Positions 15,842-24,901 of a stretch of 55,339 nucleotides of DNA are shown piece after piece. The translations under genes were made by a program, and so were the position numbers. The stretch spans positions 1 to 55,339 of the forward strand of contig JAQTOC010000005.1 in assembly GCA_028713535.1 (NCBI GenBank). Direction: 5' to 3'. The number at the start of each line of letters is the position of its first letter. Positions within the stretch are counted from its first letter, which is position 1. The notes below the pieces were generated by a model. It was not told the DNA's origin and did no database searches. It was given only the letters and a program-made list of their open reading frames with translations. This DNA is from Candidatus Nanoarchaeia archaeon (lineage in GTDB: Archaea; Nanobdellota; Nanobdellia; SCGC-AAA011-G17; JACPNG01).

Positions 15842-18310
15842 ATGGGGAAAACGGCCATAGCAGTAGTAATAATCTTATTGTTTTCTGTTTCCTTGGTTAT
15901 GGCTTTAAGTTCTAACTCTAAAATCGATGTTAGGATAAATACTTTTGAAAATATAGAAAAAGAAATAAGTTCAAAAGGTAATGCTAGGGTTATAATTACT
16001 ACAAATAATGCTAAACAAATTGGAATGGCTAGTGTTGGTTTAGGTTATAAGAAGAATAATATTAAAAAAATAGGAGAAAAAACCTATGTTTTGGATGTTG
16101 ATAATAAAAAACTTGAGGAACTTAAACAGGATAAAAATATTTATAGTTTTGAGTTAGATCAAGAAATTCATGCTTTTCTTTCTGAGTCTGTTCCTTTGGT
16201 TAGGTCTGATATAGTTAATTCTTTAGTTTACAACGAGAATATTACAGGAAAAAATGTTGGAATTTGTATCCTTGATACTGGAATAGACAAAACACATGAA
16301 GCTTTTCAGGATAGAGTTGTAAATGAAAAATGTTTTTGTAATGGTTGTTGTCAGGGTTTTGATATAAGTGATGATGCAACAGATGATAATGGACATGGAA
16401 CACATGTTGCGGGAATAGCTGCTGCTAATAGCAATATTGTCAGGGGAGTTGCACCAGAAGCGAACATAATTGCTGTTAAGATATTGGATAACAAAGGAGA
16501 CGGTGATTTATCTGATGCTATTCTGGGAATAAATTATTGTATTAAGAATAAAGATTTATTTAATATTAATATCATTAGTATGAGTTTTGGTGGAGGATCT
16601 TATCCTAATTATTGTGATGGTGATTTTCCTTCTTATAGAGATGCCATTAATCTGGCTGTTGCGAATAATATAACTGTTGTTGCTGCTTCGGGTAATAGTG
16701 CTAATTTAACTTCTATAGCTGCCCCGGCATGTATTGAAAATGTAACTTCTGTAGGAGCCATCTATGATGCAAACTTCGGTTTAGTACCTTGGGGAGTTTG
16801 TACAGATTCAGAAACTTCAGTAGATAAAATTGCTTGTTTTACAAACAGAAATAATCTTCTAGATTTACTTGCCCCAGGAACAGCAATATATTCAACTTGG
16901 TTAAGTAATAGTTATTCTACAGGTCATGGAACCTCTCAAGCAGTTCCACATGTTTCAGGTGCAATAGCTTTATTGCAACAATATAAAAAAGAAGAGTCAA
17001 ATTCAACCTTAACCCCTTTAGAAATTGAAACTATCCTAAAACAAACAGGAAAACAGATTTATGATTCCTCAACAAACCTGACTTTTTCAAGAATAGATGT
17101 TTACGAAGCCCTAGAATCCATAGATGAAAAAGCACCTTCAATTTATGATTTCAAAATCCAGGAAAATATAAAAAACAATGAAAATATAACATTTGATTTT
17201 AATGCTTCAGATATTTTCTTAAACTCAAAATATTTGGAAATTAATTCACAGATTTATCCAATAGATTATATTTTGGATACCTCCCAGTTTAGTATTTCAG
17301 ACACAGTAACCTACAGATATTATGCAAATGATACAAATAACAATACTAATTCTTCAGACTTATTTTCGTTTAAGATACAGGGTTATCCAATAATAAATAT
17401 AATCTCTCCATCAAATAATTCTTATTTGTTAAATGGAACAAATGAATTTAGCTACTATGCCACCGACGATGATTTAGCTAATTGTACTTTAAGTGTAAAC
17501 AACCAAGAATTTTTCAATCAAACTACAAATGGAACAATAATGAATCAAACAATTAATCTTCAAGAAGATGGAAGTTACACCGTTTACTGTTATGATGCTC
17601 TTTCAAATTACAATGAAGAAATAAACTTCTTTACTGTAGACCTTACGAATGAACCAGAAGTAGAAAATATTAATTTTGTTAGCTCTTTAAGTTATAATCA
17701 GCCTCAAAATATAACTGTAACCTTAAAAGATTATGATCCTATCTCAGAAGTATTCATAGATATAAATGGAAATCAAACAATGACTTATATTAATCCTTAT
17801 TATGAGTATTCATTTATCCCACCCGCTTGTGGGAATATTAACTTTATAATTTACTTTAAGGATGCTCTTAATTATCTTGGTAAATATGAAAATAGTTTTA
17901 CAGTAAGTTGTTGTGGCAACAGTGTTTGTGATAATTCAGAAACATGTTCATCCTGTTCATCAGATTGCGGAGCCTGCTCATCCAGTTCTTCCGGAGGTTC
18001 AGGAGGCGGAGGAGGCGGTGGTGGAGGGCACAGTAGTTCAAGTGTAACCACTAATTCAGTTTCATCAGCAAATGAGACTATAGTCCAAAAACAATCTTTA
18101 TCTCAAGATGAAAAGAACAATGAAACCCTGGAATCAGAAAAACAACAAGAAGAAACAAATGAAGTTTCAGGATCAACAACTGGTTTAGCTGTTAAAGCAC
18201 CACCAAAAATATTGTTTAACTGGAAGAATATTGTAGCGGGTTTAGTCTTGCTGTGTTTATTGTTTGCTGGCATCAAGGATCTTCATATTTTCCATAAAAG
18301 AAAGAAGTAA
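15842..18310 (+). CDS. Membrane-anchored subtilisin-like serine protease
   Basis: This 822-residue S8 protease has a signal peptide (1-21), a propeptide-like region (about 25-115), and a catalytic domain with Asp145 (ICILDTGID), His185 (DDNGHGTHVAG), Asn285 (AASGN) and Ser365 (GHGTSQAVPHVSG). Two or three Ig-like beta domains follow (about 425-690), rich in NxS/T sites. Then come a Cys-rich knot (CCGNSVCDNSETCSSCSSDC), a Ser/Gly-rich linker and a C-terminal membrane helix (about 793-813) with a basic stop. It probably acts outside the cell, tethered to the membrane. TATTTATAAA near 15811-15820 implies a leaderless message. Confidence 0.95.
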   Translation: MGKTAIAVVIILLFSVSLVMALSSNSKIDVRINTFENIEKEISSKGNARVIITTNNAKQIGMASVGLGYKKNNIKKIGEKTYVLDVDNKKLEELKQDKNIYSFELDQEIHAFLSESVPLVRSDIVNSLVYNENITGKNVGICILDTGIDKTHEAFQDRVVNEKCFCNGCCQGFDISDDATDDNGHGTHVAGIAAANSNIVRGVAPEANIIAVKILDNKGDGDLSDAILGINYCIKNKDLFNINIISMSFGGGSYPNYCDGDFPSYRDAINLAVANNITVVAASGNSANLTSIAAPACIENVTSVGAIYDANFGLVPWGVCTDSETSVDKIACFTNRNNLLDLLAPGTAIYSTWLSNSYSTGHGTSQAVPHVSGAIALLQQYKKEESNSTLTPLEIETILKQTGKQIYDSSTNLTFSRIDVYEALESIDEKAPSIYDFKIQENIKNNENITFDFNASDIFLNSKYLEINSQIYPIDYILDTSQFSISDTVTYRYYANDTNNNTNSSDLFSFKIQGYPIINIISPSNNSYLLNGTNEFSYYATDDDLANCTLSVNNQEFFNQTTNGTIMNQTINLQEDGSYTVYCYDALSNYNEEINFFTVDLTNEPEVENINFVSSLSYNQPQNITVTLKDYDPISEVFIDINGNQTMTYINPYYEYSFIPPACGNINFIIYFKDALNYLGKYENSFTVSCCGNSVCDNSETCSSCSSDCGACSSSSSGGSGGGGGGGGGHSSSSVTTNSVSSANETIVQKQSLSQDEKNNETLESEKQQEETNEVSGSTTGLAVKAPPKILFNWKNIVAGLVLLCLLFAGIKDLHIFHKRKK

Positions 18311-18715
18311 TCAATCCTCTATTTTATAAATTTCCCACCTTACTTTTTTATTTTCTATAGCATCCCTGACCTTTCTTTCAGAACTTGATAAATTTGAATT
18401 TCCAGACTTGACTTCAACAAAGATAACCTCTTCTGTGTTTCTTTCTTTGTTGCCCTTAAATACTATAAAGTCAATAGGACTCCCAATAAACCTTGCTTCA
18501 GTTGGATCATAAGGGAAGTTAGGCAAGTAAGGGGCTAACTGCTCAGAAAATTTTCCAGTCAAAACACTTCTTGATCTCTTGATTGCGTCCTCTCTAATTT
18601 CTGGAACAAGGTTTCTCTCCCAGTATTTATTTGTTATAAACTTGCCTAAAAAATAACCGACAATTATAGAAACCAAGATTATCCCTGATACAACTAAAAT
18701 AGTAATAATCTCCAT
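18311..18715 (-). CDS. Membrane-anchored Holliday-junction-resolvase-like endonuclease
   Basis: This 134-residue protein has an N-terminal membrane helix (about 6-26), then a restriction-endonuclease-like domain of the Endonuc_Holl type. Typical motifs are RSRSVLTGKFSEQLAPYLP, RFIGSPIDFIVFKG (catalytic Asp) and VIFVEVKSGNS (Glu-x-Lys), then LSSSERKVRDAI. The family is annotated as distantly related to archaeal Holliday junction resolvases, but function is unproven. It is convergent with the subtilisin, with stop codons adjacent. Confidence 0.85.
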   Translation of the reverse strand: MEIITILVVSGIILVSIIVGYFLGKFITNKYWERNLVPEIREDAIKRSRSVLTGKFSEQLAPYLPNFPYDPTEARFIGSPIDFIVFKGNKERNTEEVIFVEVKSGNSNLSSSERKVRDAIENKKVRWEIYKIED

Positions 18716-18739
18716 AGCAATAAAAAAATAACCTTCTTA

Positions 18740-19732
18740 TTAATTCTTTTGGTCTTTTATCCTCTCTTTTAATTTTATGATTTCTTCAACAGTGCATGTA
18801 GCAGTTCCTTTCTTCCTTACAACCACCCCGCCTGCATAGTTTGCAATCTTTGCAGTGTCCAACAAGGATAATCCTGAAACTAAGCCAAGTGCGATTGCAG
18901 CAGCAACAGTATCTCCTGCACCTGTAACATCAACCGCATCAGTAACTACCGCATCAATTATGTATCCTTTTGAATCATCAAAAGCAACCATTCCCTTAGA
19001 GCCCCTTGTTATTACTAAATATTTTAAATTAAGCCTCTCCTTTAATTTAATCCCAATCTCCTTTACCATTTCATTGGAAATGTCTTCACCAGAAACATAG
19101 TCTGTTCCATGTAATGCAGAATATGCCTCAAATTCATTAGGGGCTAAAACCGTGAAATTATTAAATTCATTTAGTTTTGGCCTTGAATCTCCCACCTTAA
19201 TCTTGTCTAATGTTGAAATAAACTGAATAAGTTCTTTAGTGACTATACCTTTGCTGTAATCAGCGACGACAATCGCATCTATCTCATTTATTTTTTCCTT
19301 TATTTTTTCTATTAGTATATTTGTTTGTTCCTTAGTTAGGTCTCCCTGCGGTTTTGTGTCAATTCTTATTATTTGGTTATGTTGCCCATGTGACCCAGAA
19401 GCACTTGCATATATTTTTTCATAAACGTGGGTTTTCCTTTCTTTTAATTGAATTATTCCAGAAGTATCAACTCCGTTTTTCTTGAATATTTCTATCATCA
19501 AATCTCCAGCTTCATCTTCCCCTATTATTGTGATGGGTATTACAACTCCTCCCAAAGAATGAACATTGTTTGCAGTATTCCCTGCCCCTCCAAACGCCTT
19601 AGTTTCATTCAATGGATGGGCTACAACACATGGCTCTTCCTTGCTTAAATAATGGGCAAGGTTATACCTGCAATAATCTAATGAAAAATCTCCTACAACA
19701 GCTATCCTTTTTGGTTTTAGTCTTTGAGGCAT
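18740..19732 (-). CDS. PfkB/HldE-type sugar kinase (probable heptose-7-phosphate kinase)
   Basis: This 330-residue ribokinase-fold kinase is closest in pattern to the kinase domain of HldE/RfaE: VVGDFSLDYCRY at the start, FGGAGNTANNVHSLGG, VADYSKGIVTKEL, PNEFEAY and the catalytic DVTGAGDTVAAA near residue 270. The likely reaction is C1 phosphorylation of D-glycero-D-manno-heptose 7-phosphate, feeding surface glycan nucleotide-sugars; another sugar-phosphate is possible. The cytidylyltransferase half of bifunctional HldE is absent. Confidence 0.85.
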   Translation of the reverse strand: MPQRLKPKRIAVVGDFSLDYCRYNLAHYLSKEEPCVVAHPLNETKAFGGAGNTANNVHSLGGVVIPITIIGEDEAGDLMIEIFKKNGVDTSGIIQLKERKTHVYEKIYASASGSHGQHNQIIRIDTKPQGDLTKEQTNILIEKIKEKINEIDAIVVADYSKGIVTKELIQFISTLDKIKVGDSRPKLNEFNNFTVLAPNEFEAYSALHGTDYVSGEDISNEMVKEIGIKLKERLNLKYLVITRGSKGMVAFDDSKGYIIDAVVTDAVDVTGAGDTVAAAIALGLVSGLSLLDTAKIANYAGGVVVRKKGTATCTVEEIIKLKERIKDQKN

Positions 19733-19785
19733 AAGAAACTTGTTATTTTTTTGTTTTTAAAGATTATTGGTAAAATAAACTATAT

Positions 19786-20034
19786 TTATTTAACCCGTCT
19801 GCTCTCTTTTATTATCTCTTTGAAAATGCCGTCTAGATTCATTTCTTTATGTTTCCTGTTCTTTAGCATCTCTTTTTCTCTCTTGAGGTCTCTTACATAA
19901 CCCCCCTTAGAAGTCCTGTATTTTATTATTTTCTGGCATATTTTTTTCCTTTTGGCAAGAAGTTTTATTATTTCCCTATCAATCTTGTCTATGTTTACTC
20001 GTTCCTTTTTTATGTCTATTTTTGAAAAACCCAT
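19786..20034 (-). CDS. Chorismate mutase-like domain protein (AroQ class)
   Basis: This 82-residue all-helical protein matches the AroQ chorismate mutase fold: RVNIDKIDREIIKLLAKRKKI for helix 1, followed by KYRTSKGGYVRDLKREKEML, which carries the Asp-x-x-Arg-Glu active-site set. Chorismate mutase makes prephenate for Phe/Tyr. Other aromatic pathway genes are not in the window. Some short CM-like proteins have other roles, so activity is inferred. Confidence 0.8.
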   Translation of the reverse strand: MGFSKIDIKKERVNIDKIDREIIKLLAKRKKICQKIIKYRTSKGGYVRDLKREKEMLKNRKHKEMNLDGIFKEIIKESRRVK

Positions 20035-20124
20035 TTTATACTAATTAAGTCAACCAAAACCTTTATAAAGCTTCTTTTTAAACAATTAATGTGGAGAGAA
20101 AAGAAAGCATAGGGGTTTTCTAAT

Positions 20125-20460
20125 ATGAAAAAACTAAAACCTTTAATCCCCTCATTGAGAGAAAGGAAGAGATATGTTGTATATGAAGTTCATTCAAATG
20201 ACAGACTTGCTAATCTAAAAGACGAAATCTTAAGCTCTATTAGGAAGTTTTTGGGTTCTTTTGGCCTGGCAAAGGCAGGCGTACAGATGTTAGACATTAA
20301 AAACAACAAAGGAATAATAAAGGTAAACAACAAAGAGTTAAATAATGTTAAAACCGCATTAATCCTGACAAATAAAATAAACCAAAAGGATGTTTATGTT
20401 CAACCGATTTTTGTTACAGGTTTACTTAGAAAAGCAAAATTAAAAATAGGAGGAGATTAA
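20125..20460 (+). CDS. rnp2: RNase P protein component 2 (Pop5)
   Basis: This 111-residue RNase P protein starts with the Pop5 hallmark KPLIPSLRERKRYVVYEV and ends with a GIIKVNNKELNNVKTALILT strand-helix block. Pop5 pairs with Rpp30 to stabilise the catalytic domain of the RNA. It opens the proteasome-exosome superoperon, with psmA starting 2 nt after its stop, as in many archaea. Confidence 0.92.
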   Translation: MKKLKPLIPSLRERKRYVVYEVHSNDRLANLKDEILSSIRKFLGSFGLAKAGVQMLDIKNNKGIIKVNNKELNNVKTALILTNKINQKDVYVQPIFVTGLLRKAKLKIGGD

Positions 20461-20462
20461 AT

Positions 20463-21176
20463 ATGCAACAAGTTCAGCATCAGATGATGGGTTATGATAG
20501 GGCTTCTACTATGTTCTCTCCAGATGGTAGATTATTACAGGTAGAATATGCTAAAAAGACAGTAAGACAGGGATCTAGCGCAATAGGTGTCGTTTGTAAA
20601 GACGGAGCTGTATTAGTAGCAGATAAAAGAGTTGTTGAAAAATTAATATTGCCGCACTCTGTGGAAAAAATATTTCAGGTGGATGATCATATTGCTGCTA
20701 CACCAACTGGCTTAGTGATGGATGGTAGAGTCTTAATAGAAAGAGCTCAAGTAATTGCTCAGCAGCACAGGGTAACCTATGACGATAACATAGACATACT
20801 CAGTCTTGTAAAGGAAATATCAGACATTAAGCAGGCTCACACACAATACGGGGGTGTAAGGCCATTTGGTGTTTCATTATTGATTGTTGGTGTGAATGAT
20901 ACAAGTCATTTGTATATGACAGACCCAACAGGGATTTATTTTGAATACAAGGCAACAGCAATAGGTGAGTTTGAGCAGGAAATAAAAAATATTCTTGAAA
21001 AGTCCTACAAGGAAACCATGAATATGGATGCAGGGATTAAATTAGGAGTCGGTGCTCTTAAAACCGTACTTGGAAAAGAATTTTCAATGGATAGGGTTGA
21101 CGCGATAAGAATTCCAAGAGCCACCAAGAAATTTGAAAGATTGACTACAGAGGACTTAAAAAAATATAATCTATAA
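20463..21176 (+). CDS. psmA: Proteasome subunit alpha
   Basis: This 237-residue outer-ring subunit of the 20S proteasome has the alpha-type N-terminal gate sequence GYDRASTMFSPDGRLLQVEYA, followed by VCKDGAVLVADKRV and a C-terminal helix. It lacks a catalytic Thr, as expected. The beta subunit is not in the window. It lies 2 nt after pop5 and 2 nt before the SBDS gene. Confidence 0.97.
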   Translation: MQQVQHQMMGYDRASTMFSPDGRLLQVEYAKKTVRQGSSAIGVVCKDGAVLVADKRVVEKLILPHSVEKIFQVDDHIAATPTGLVMDGRVLIERAQVIAQQHRVTYDDNIDILSLVKEISDIKQAHTQYGGVRPFGVSLLIVGVNDTSHLYMTDPTGIYFEYKATAIGEFEQEIKNILEKSYKETMNMDAGIKLGVGALKTVLGKEFSMDRVDAIRIPRATKKFERLTTEDLKKYNL

Positions 21177-21178
21177 AA

Positions 21179-21880
21179 ATGGTAAACATTGATGAAGCTG
21201 TAACAGCAAAAATCACAAAACAGGGAATTAAGTTTGAGATTTTGGTAGACTGCGATAAAGCAATGCAGTTCAGGGAAGGCAAACTTAAGGATATTAGCGA
21301 TGTCCTTGCAACAAACGAAATATTCAAGGACGTTAAAAAAGGATTACTAGCTTCAGAACACGAACTACAAAATATTTTCAAGACAACAAACCCTGAGGAC
21401 ATCTCCAAAGAGATAATAAAACACGGAGAAATCCAGGTAACAGCAGAATATAAAAACAAAGAACATGAACAAAAAAAGAAAAGGATTATTGATATAATAA
21501 GGACAAACGCAATAAATCCTCAAACAGGCTTGCCTCATCCTGCAGAAAGAATTAAAAATGCGATTGAGCAGGCCAAAGTTCATATTGATGAACACAGAAA
21601 AGCTGAAGAGCAGATACAAGATGTATTGAAAAAAATAAATCCAATCCTTCCAATCAAATTTGAAGTTAGGAAGATTGAGACAATAGTTCCTGCTCATTAT
21701 GCCAGTCATGCTTACAGCTTTTTAAAGCAGTTCAGTAAACTGTCAAAAGAAGAATGGCTTGGCGATGGTTCTTTGTTGGCTGTTCTGGAAATTCCCGCAG
21801 GTCTTCAGGAAGAATTCGAAAACTCCATAAATTCGTTGACGCATGGAGAAGCAGAAATTAAGATAATTAATCTAAAATAG
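21179..21880 (+). CDS. sdo1: Ribosome maturation protein SBDS/Sdo1 homologue
   Basis: This 233-residue SBDS family protein has an N-terminal FYSH domain (FEILVDCDKAMQFREGK then ISDVLATNEIFKDVKKG), a middle helical domain (TNAINPQTGLPHPAERIKNA) and a C-terminal ferredoxin-like domain (LAVLEIPAGLQEEFENSIN). It is implicated in 50S subunit maturation. Its position between psmA and rrp4 is the conserved archaeal arrangement. Confidence 0.96.
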   Translation: MVNIDEAVTAKITKQGIKFEILVDCDKAMQFREGKLKDISDVLATNEIFKDVKKGLLASEHELQNIFKTTNPEDISKEIIKHGEIQVTAEYKNKEHEQKKKRIIDIIRTNAINPQTGLPHPAERIKNAIEQAKVHIDEHRKAEEQIQDVLKKINPILPIKFEVRKIETIVPAHYASHAYSFLKQFSKLSKEEWLGDGSLLAVLEIPAGLQEEFENSINSLTHGEAEIKIINLK

Positions 21881-21890
21881 GAGGACAAAA

Positions 21891-22604
21891 ATGGGATTAA
21901 TGGTAGATGAAAAGGATGTAGTCCTTCCTGGGCAAATCATTGCTGAAGGAATGGATTTCCTGCCTGCTATGAATACCTATAGAGATGAAAATAATATAGT
22001 TTCTACAAGGATAGGATTCATAAAGATGTCTGGAAGATCAATTAATGTTATACCTCTTTCAGGCCCATATATTCCAAAGGTAGGAGATACAGTTATAGGT
22101 AGAGTTTCAAACATAGGCCTATCGTCTTGGTCTGTTAATGTGGGGTATGCATACGAAGCTGCTCTCTCACTAAAAGATGCAACCTCTGAATATATACAAA
22201 GAGGATCTGACCTGTCTCAGTATTATGACATAGGCGACTTTGTTGTAGCAAAAATAATAAACGTAACCAAGATGAAGTTCATGGATCTTACTACAAAAGG
22301 ACCTGGACTAAGGAAACTTAACGGCGGGTTATTAGTCAAAGTAACCCCAAGCAAGGTTCCAAGAGTAATTGGAAAACAGGGTTCAATGATATCTGTTGTA
22401 AAAAATGCAACAAATACAAGAATTATTGTAGGACAAAATGGCTGGGTATGGATACAGGGAGAAAACCCAGAAGATGTAAAGAAAGCAGCAGAAGCACTTC
22501 TTATGATAGACCAGCAGGCTATCTCAGAAGGCCTGACAGACAGAATTGAAAAATTTCTAGGAGGTAAAAAAAATGACAACAACAACATACAAGAAGAGAT
22601 CTGA
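21891..22604 (+). CDS. rrp4: Exosome RNA-binding subunit Rrp4
   Basis: This 237-residue cap subunit of the archaeal exosome has an N-terminal domain (VVLPGQIIAEG), an S1 domain (GDTVIGRVSNIGLSSWSVNVG) and a KH domain with GKQGSMISVVKNATN. It feeds RNA into the Rrp41-Rrp42 ring. GGAGGAC is placed 6-7 nt before the ATG. Its 3' end overlaps rrp41 by 32 nt. Confidence 0.96.
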   Translation: MGLMVDEKDVVLPGQIIAEGMDFLPAMNTYRDENNIVSTRIGFIKMSGRSINVIPLSGPYIPKVGDTVIGRVSNIGLSSWSVNVGYAYEAALSLKDATSEYIQRGSDLSQYYDIGDFVVAKIINVTKMKFMDLTTKGPGLRKLNGGLLVKVTPSKVPRVIGKQGSMISVVKNATNTRIIVGQNGWVWIQGENPEDVKKAAEALLMIDQQAISEGLTDRIEKFLGGKKNDNNNIQEEI

Positions 22605-23283
22605 TGGCAGAAGATTTGACGAACCTAGAGAGATGGAAGCAAAGGTCGGAGTTGTTCCTAGAGCAGACGGTTCTGCAATGTTTAAGGCTGGTAAATCGTT
22701 GGCTATAGCAGCAGTTTATGGCCCAAGACAGATGAACCCTGCTTTTATGAGAAACCCAAAGAAAGGGACACTAAGAGTAAATTATAATATGATGGCCTTT
22801 TCAGGTTCTGGAGAAAGAGTAAGACCTGGCCCATCTAGAAGAAGCAAGGAAATTAACTTAGTAATTGAAAAAGCATTTGAACCTGTTATTGACACAACCG
22901 AATTTTCAAACACTGCAATAGACCTTTACATTGATTTAATACAGACTGATGCAGGAACAAGATGTGCTGCAATAAACGCAGCAACATTGGCTTTGGCAGA
23001 TGCAGGAATTAATATGAAAGAGATGATATCTGCTATGGCTATAGGAAAAGTTCATGACAAGATTTGCATAGACTTAACAAAAGAAGAGGAAGACATGGAA
23101 GCAGTGGATATTCCAATTGCTATGACATCAAATAGTGGAAAGGTAACTCTGCTGCAAATGGATGGAGTTATCTCAAGAGAGGATTTGAAAGAGGTTCTAA
23201 GACAAGCTAGAGATGCAACTTTGAAAGTTTATGAAGTGCAAAAAAAAGCATTGATGGAAAAGTACGGAGGCAAAAATGAATAA
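22573..23283 (+). CDS. rrp41: Exosome catalytic subunit Rrp41
   Basis: This 236-residue RNase PH-fold phosphorolytic subunit degrades RNA from the 3' end and can add tails. Active-site signatures are present: the phosphate-binding GTRCAAINAA segment and the acidic CIDLTKEEEDMEAVDIP motif. It forms the hexameric ring with Rrp42. The AGGAGGT Shine-Dalgarno lies inside the end of rrp4. Confidence 0.97.
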   Translation: MTTTTYKKRSDGRRFDEPREMEAKVGVVPRADGSAMFKAGKSLAIAAVYGPRQMNPAFMRNPKKGTLRVNYNMMAFSGSGERVRPGPSRRSKEINLVIEKAFEPVIDTTEFSNTAIDLYIDLIQTDAGTRCAAINAATLALADAGINMKEMISAMAIGKVHDKICIDLTKEEEDMEAVDIPIAMTSNSGKVTLLQMDGVISREDLKEVLRQARDATLKVYEVQKKALMEKYGGKNE

Positions 23284-24046
23284 GGAATATGTCAAAGAAC
23301 TGATCAAACAAGGAAAAAGAATGGATGGAAGGTCTCTTGAAGAATACAGGAACATTGTTGTTGAATACGGGATCAGCCCAAAAAATGCAGAAGGATCAGC
23401 AAGGGTAAAAATCGGAGAAACCGAAGTTGTCTGTGGTATTAAGTTTGAGGTTGGAACTCCATTCCCTGACAAACCTGACGAAGGAACAATAATGGTTAAT
23501 GCAGAGCTTTCTCCATTAAGTTCGCCTGATTTTGAATCTGGCCCTCCAGGAATAGAGTCAATTGAATTGGCAAGAGTCGTTGACAGAGGTATAAGGGAAA
23601 GCAAGGCAATAGATTTCAAGAGCTTATGCATAAAGGCCGGAGAAAAAGTCTGGATGGTTTTCATAGACATCTACCCAGTAAACAATGCCGGAAATTTGTT
23701 TGATGCAGCAGCCTTGGCAGCGCTTGCAGCTTTGAAAGATACAAAGTTTCCAAAATATGATGAGAAAGAAGGAAAGATTGTTTATGATGAAAAAACAAAG
23801 AATGAACTTAAGCTGGTAGAGCTGCCTGTAGAGGTTACAGTCTGCAAGATCAAGAACACTTTCTTCTTGGATCCAACAGATGAGGAAGAGGAAGCTGTAG
23901 ATGCAAGACTTACCGTTGCTGTGTTGGAAGATGGCAAGTTAGCAGCATTGCAAAAAGGCGGAGAGGATGCACTAACCCCAGAAGACATAGACAGAATGAT
24001 TGAAACAGCACAGAAGCATTCAAAAATAGTGAGGTCAAAACTATGA
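23276..24046 (+). CDS. rrp42: Exosome non-catalytic subunit Rrp42
   Basis: This 256-residue RNase PH-fold partner of Rrp41 has [18 protein letters not shown] at the N-terminus and [16 protein letters not shown] and [20 protein letters not shown] in the core. The catalytic acidic pair is not at the Rrp41 position, as usual for this subunit. It overlaps rrp41 by 8 nt, and its stop codon overlaps the rpoK start. Confidence 0.97.
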   Translation: MNKEYVKELIKQGKRMDGRSLEEYRNIVVEYGISPKNAEGSARVKIGETEVVCGIKFEVGTPFPDKPDEGTIMVNAELSPLSSPDFESGPPGIESIELARVVDRGIRESKAIDFKSLCIKAGEKVWMVFIDIYPVNNAGNLFDAAALAALAALKDTKFPKYDEKEGKIVYDEKTKNELKLVELPVEVTVCKIKNTFFLDPTDEEEEAVDARLTVAVLEDGKLAALQKGGEDALTPEDIDRMIETAQKHSKIVRSKL

Positions 24047-24255
24047 TAAAGCACTATACAAAGTATGAAAGAGCAAGAATAATCGGAGCAAGAGCTTTAC
24101 AGCTTTCTATGGGCGCCCCAATGCTTCTTAAACTTAAAAAAGAAGATCTTGAGAAAATAAACTACAGCCCCATAGATATTGCAAAGACTGAGTACGACCA
24201 AGGTATTATTCCTATAACAATCAGAAGGCCATTGCCTGGAAGATTAAGGGAATAA
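24043..24255 (+). CDS. rpoK: RNA polymerase subunit K (Rpo6)
   Basis: This 70-residue omega/RPB6 homologue contains the signature [19 protein letters not shown] and the C-terminal [13 protein letters not shown]. It overlaps rrp42 by an ATGA. In many archaea L37Ae, RpoP and prefoldin beta follow the exosome genes; here rpoK takes that place and the others are absent. Confidence 0.95.
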   Translation: MIKHYTKYERARIIGARALQLSMGAPMLLKLKKEDLEKINYSPIDIAKTEYDQGIIPITIRRPLPGRLRE

Positions 24256-24349
24256 CTTTTTCTTTTTTATTAGTTTTATTCTATGATAATATTTATAAAT
24301 AATCTAATCTCTAAATTTTACTATTTTCAATTAATCTCTTGTAAAAGGA

Positions 24350-24441
24350 TATTATGACGGGAAAACCCGTTTTGTATTCTCTTTTCGAGAGAAGATCGTT
24401 CTTTAATTTACAAGGATGAATGGGAAAAGGCTATTAGGAGG
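24350..24441 (+). promoter_or_regulatory. Structured 5' leader with strong Shine-Dalgarno
   Basis: Upstream of the 116-residue basic protein lie a TATA element (TATTTATAAATAA, about 24290-24302) and a leader of about 120 nt. The leader has two hairpins: ACGGG-AAAA-CCCGT (24357-24370) and TTCTC-ttttc-GAGA (24377-24390). AGGAGG (24436-24441) sits 5 nt before the ATG. Such a long folded leader is rare in this window. Confidence 0.6.
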
Positions 24442-24446
24442 CATTA

Positions 24447-24797
24447 ATGTCTAATAAGTCTAATGAGAAGAACCCTACCCGTAAAAAAATTAGGAGGGTC
24501 AAGAGGAGATTAATTAAAAAATCAGGAGGAGTTAACAAACCTAAATTAGTTAAACCAGTTAAAATTAAAAAGAGTTTCGAGAACGACCTAACCCTAATGG
24601 ATGAAGTGCGTCGCCTCATGAATGGAGATGGAAAAGATCGTTTCATGAGAAACGAATTTGTTCCACTAAAAGAAAAGGAATCAGATAGGATATCCCTTCC
24701 AACAGATCCAGATCCAGACCCGCTTGCAGAAAAAAATCATATCGAGCTCGGGAAAAAAGGTCTAAACTGCATGCCCCCGATAAAAAAATCTTTTTGA
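24447..24797 (+). CDS. Small basic protein of unknown function
   Basis: I do not recognise this 116-residue protein. Residues 1-45 are extremely Lys/Arg-rich (TRKKIRRVKRRLIKKSGG), suggesting nucleic-acid or ribosome binding. The rest includes a DEVRRLMNGDGKDRF helix and an Asp-Pro repeat (TDPDPDPL). It is likely disordered in large part. The near-perfect Shine-Dalgarno, folded leader and downstream terminator argue that it is a real, well-expressed single-gene unit. Confidence 0.75.
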   Translation: MSNKSNEKNPTRKKIRRVKRRLIKKSGGVNKPKLVKPVKIKKSFENDLTLMDEVRRLMNGDGKDRFMRNEFVPLKEKESDRISLPTDPDPDPLAEKNHIELGKKGLNCMPPIKKSF

Positions 24798-24809
24798 TAA
24801 TGAAATATT

Positions 24810-24839
24810 GCCCTCTTACTCCTAGAGGGCTTTATTTTT
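24810..24839 (+). terminator. Intrinsic-type terminator
   Basis: GCCCTCT-TACTCC-AGAGGGC-type stem (arms 24810-24816 and 24824-24830) is followed by TTTATTTTT. It closes the small basic protein gene. Confidence 0.75.
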
Positions 24840-24901
24840 ACAAGTAGGGTATATACAAATATAATAAAATCTTTATAAATCCATAAAACTGAAAAATATC
24901 A

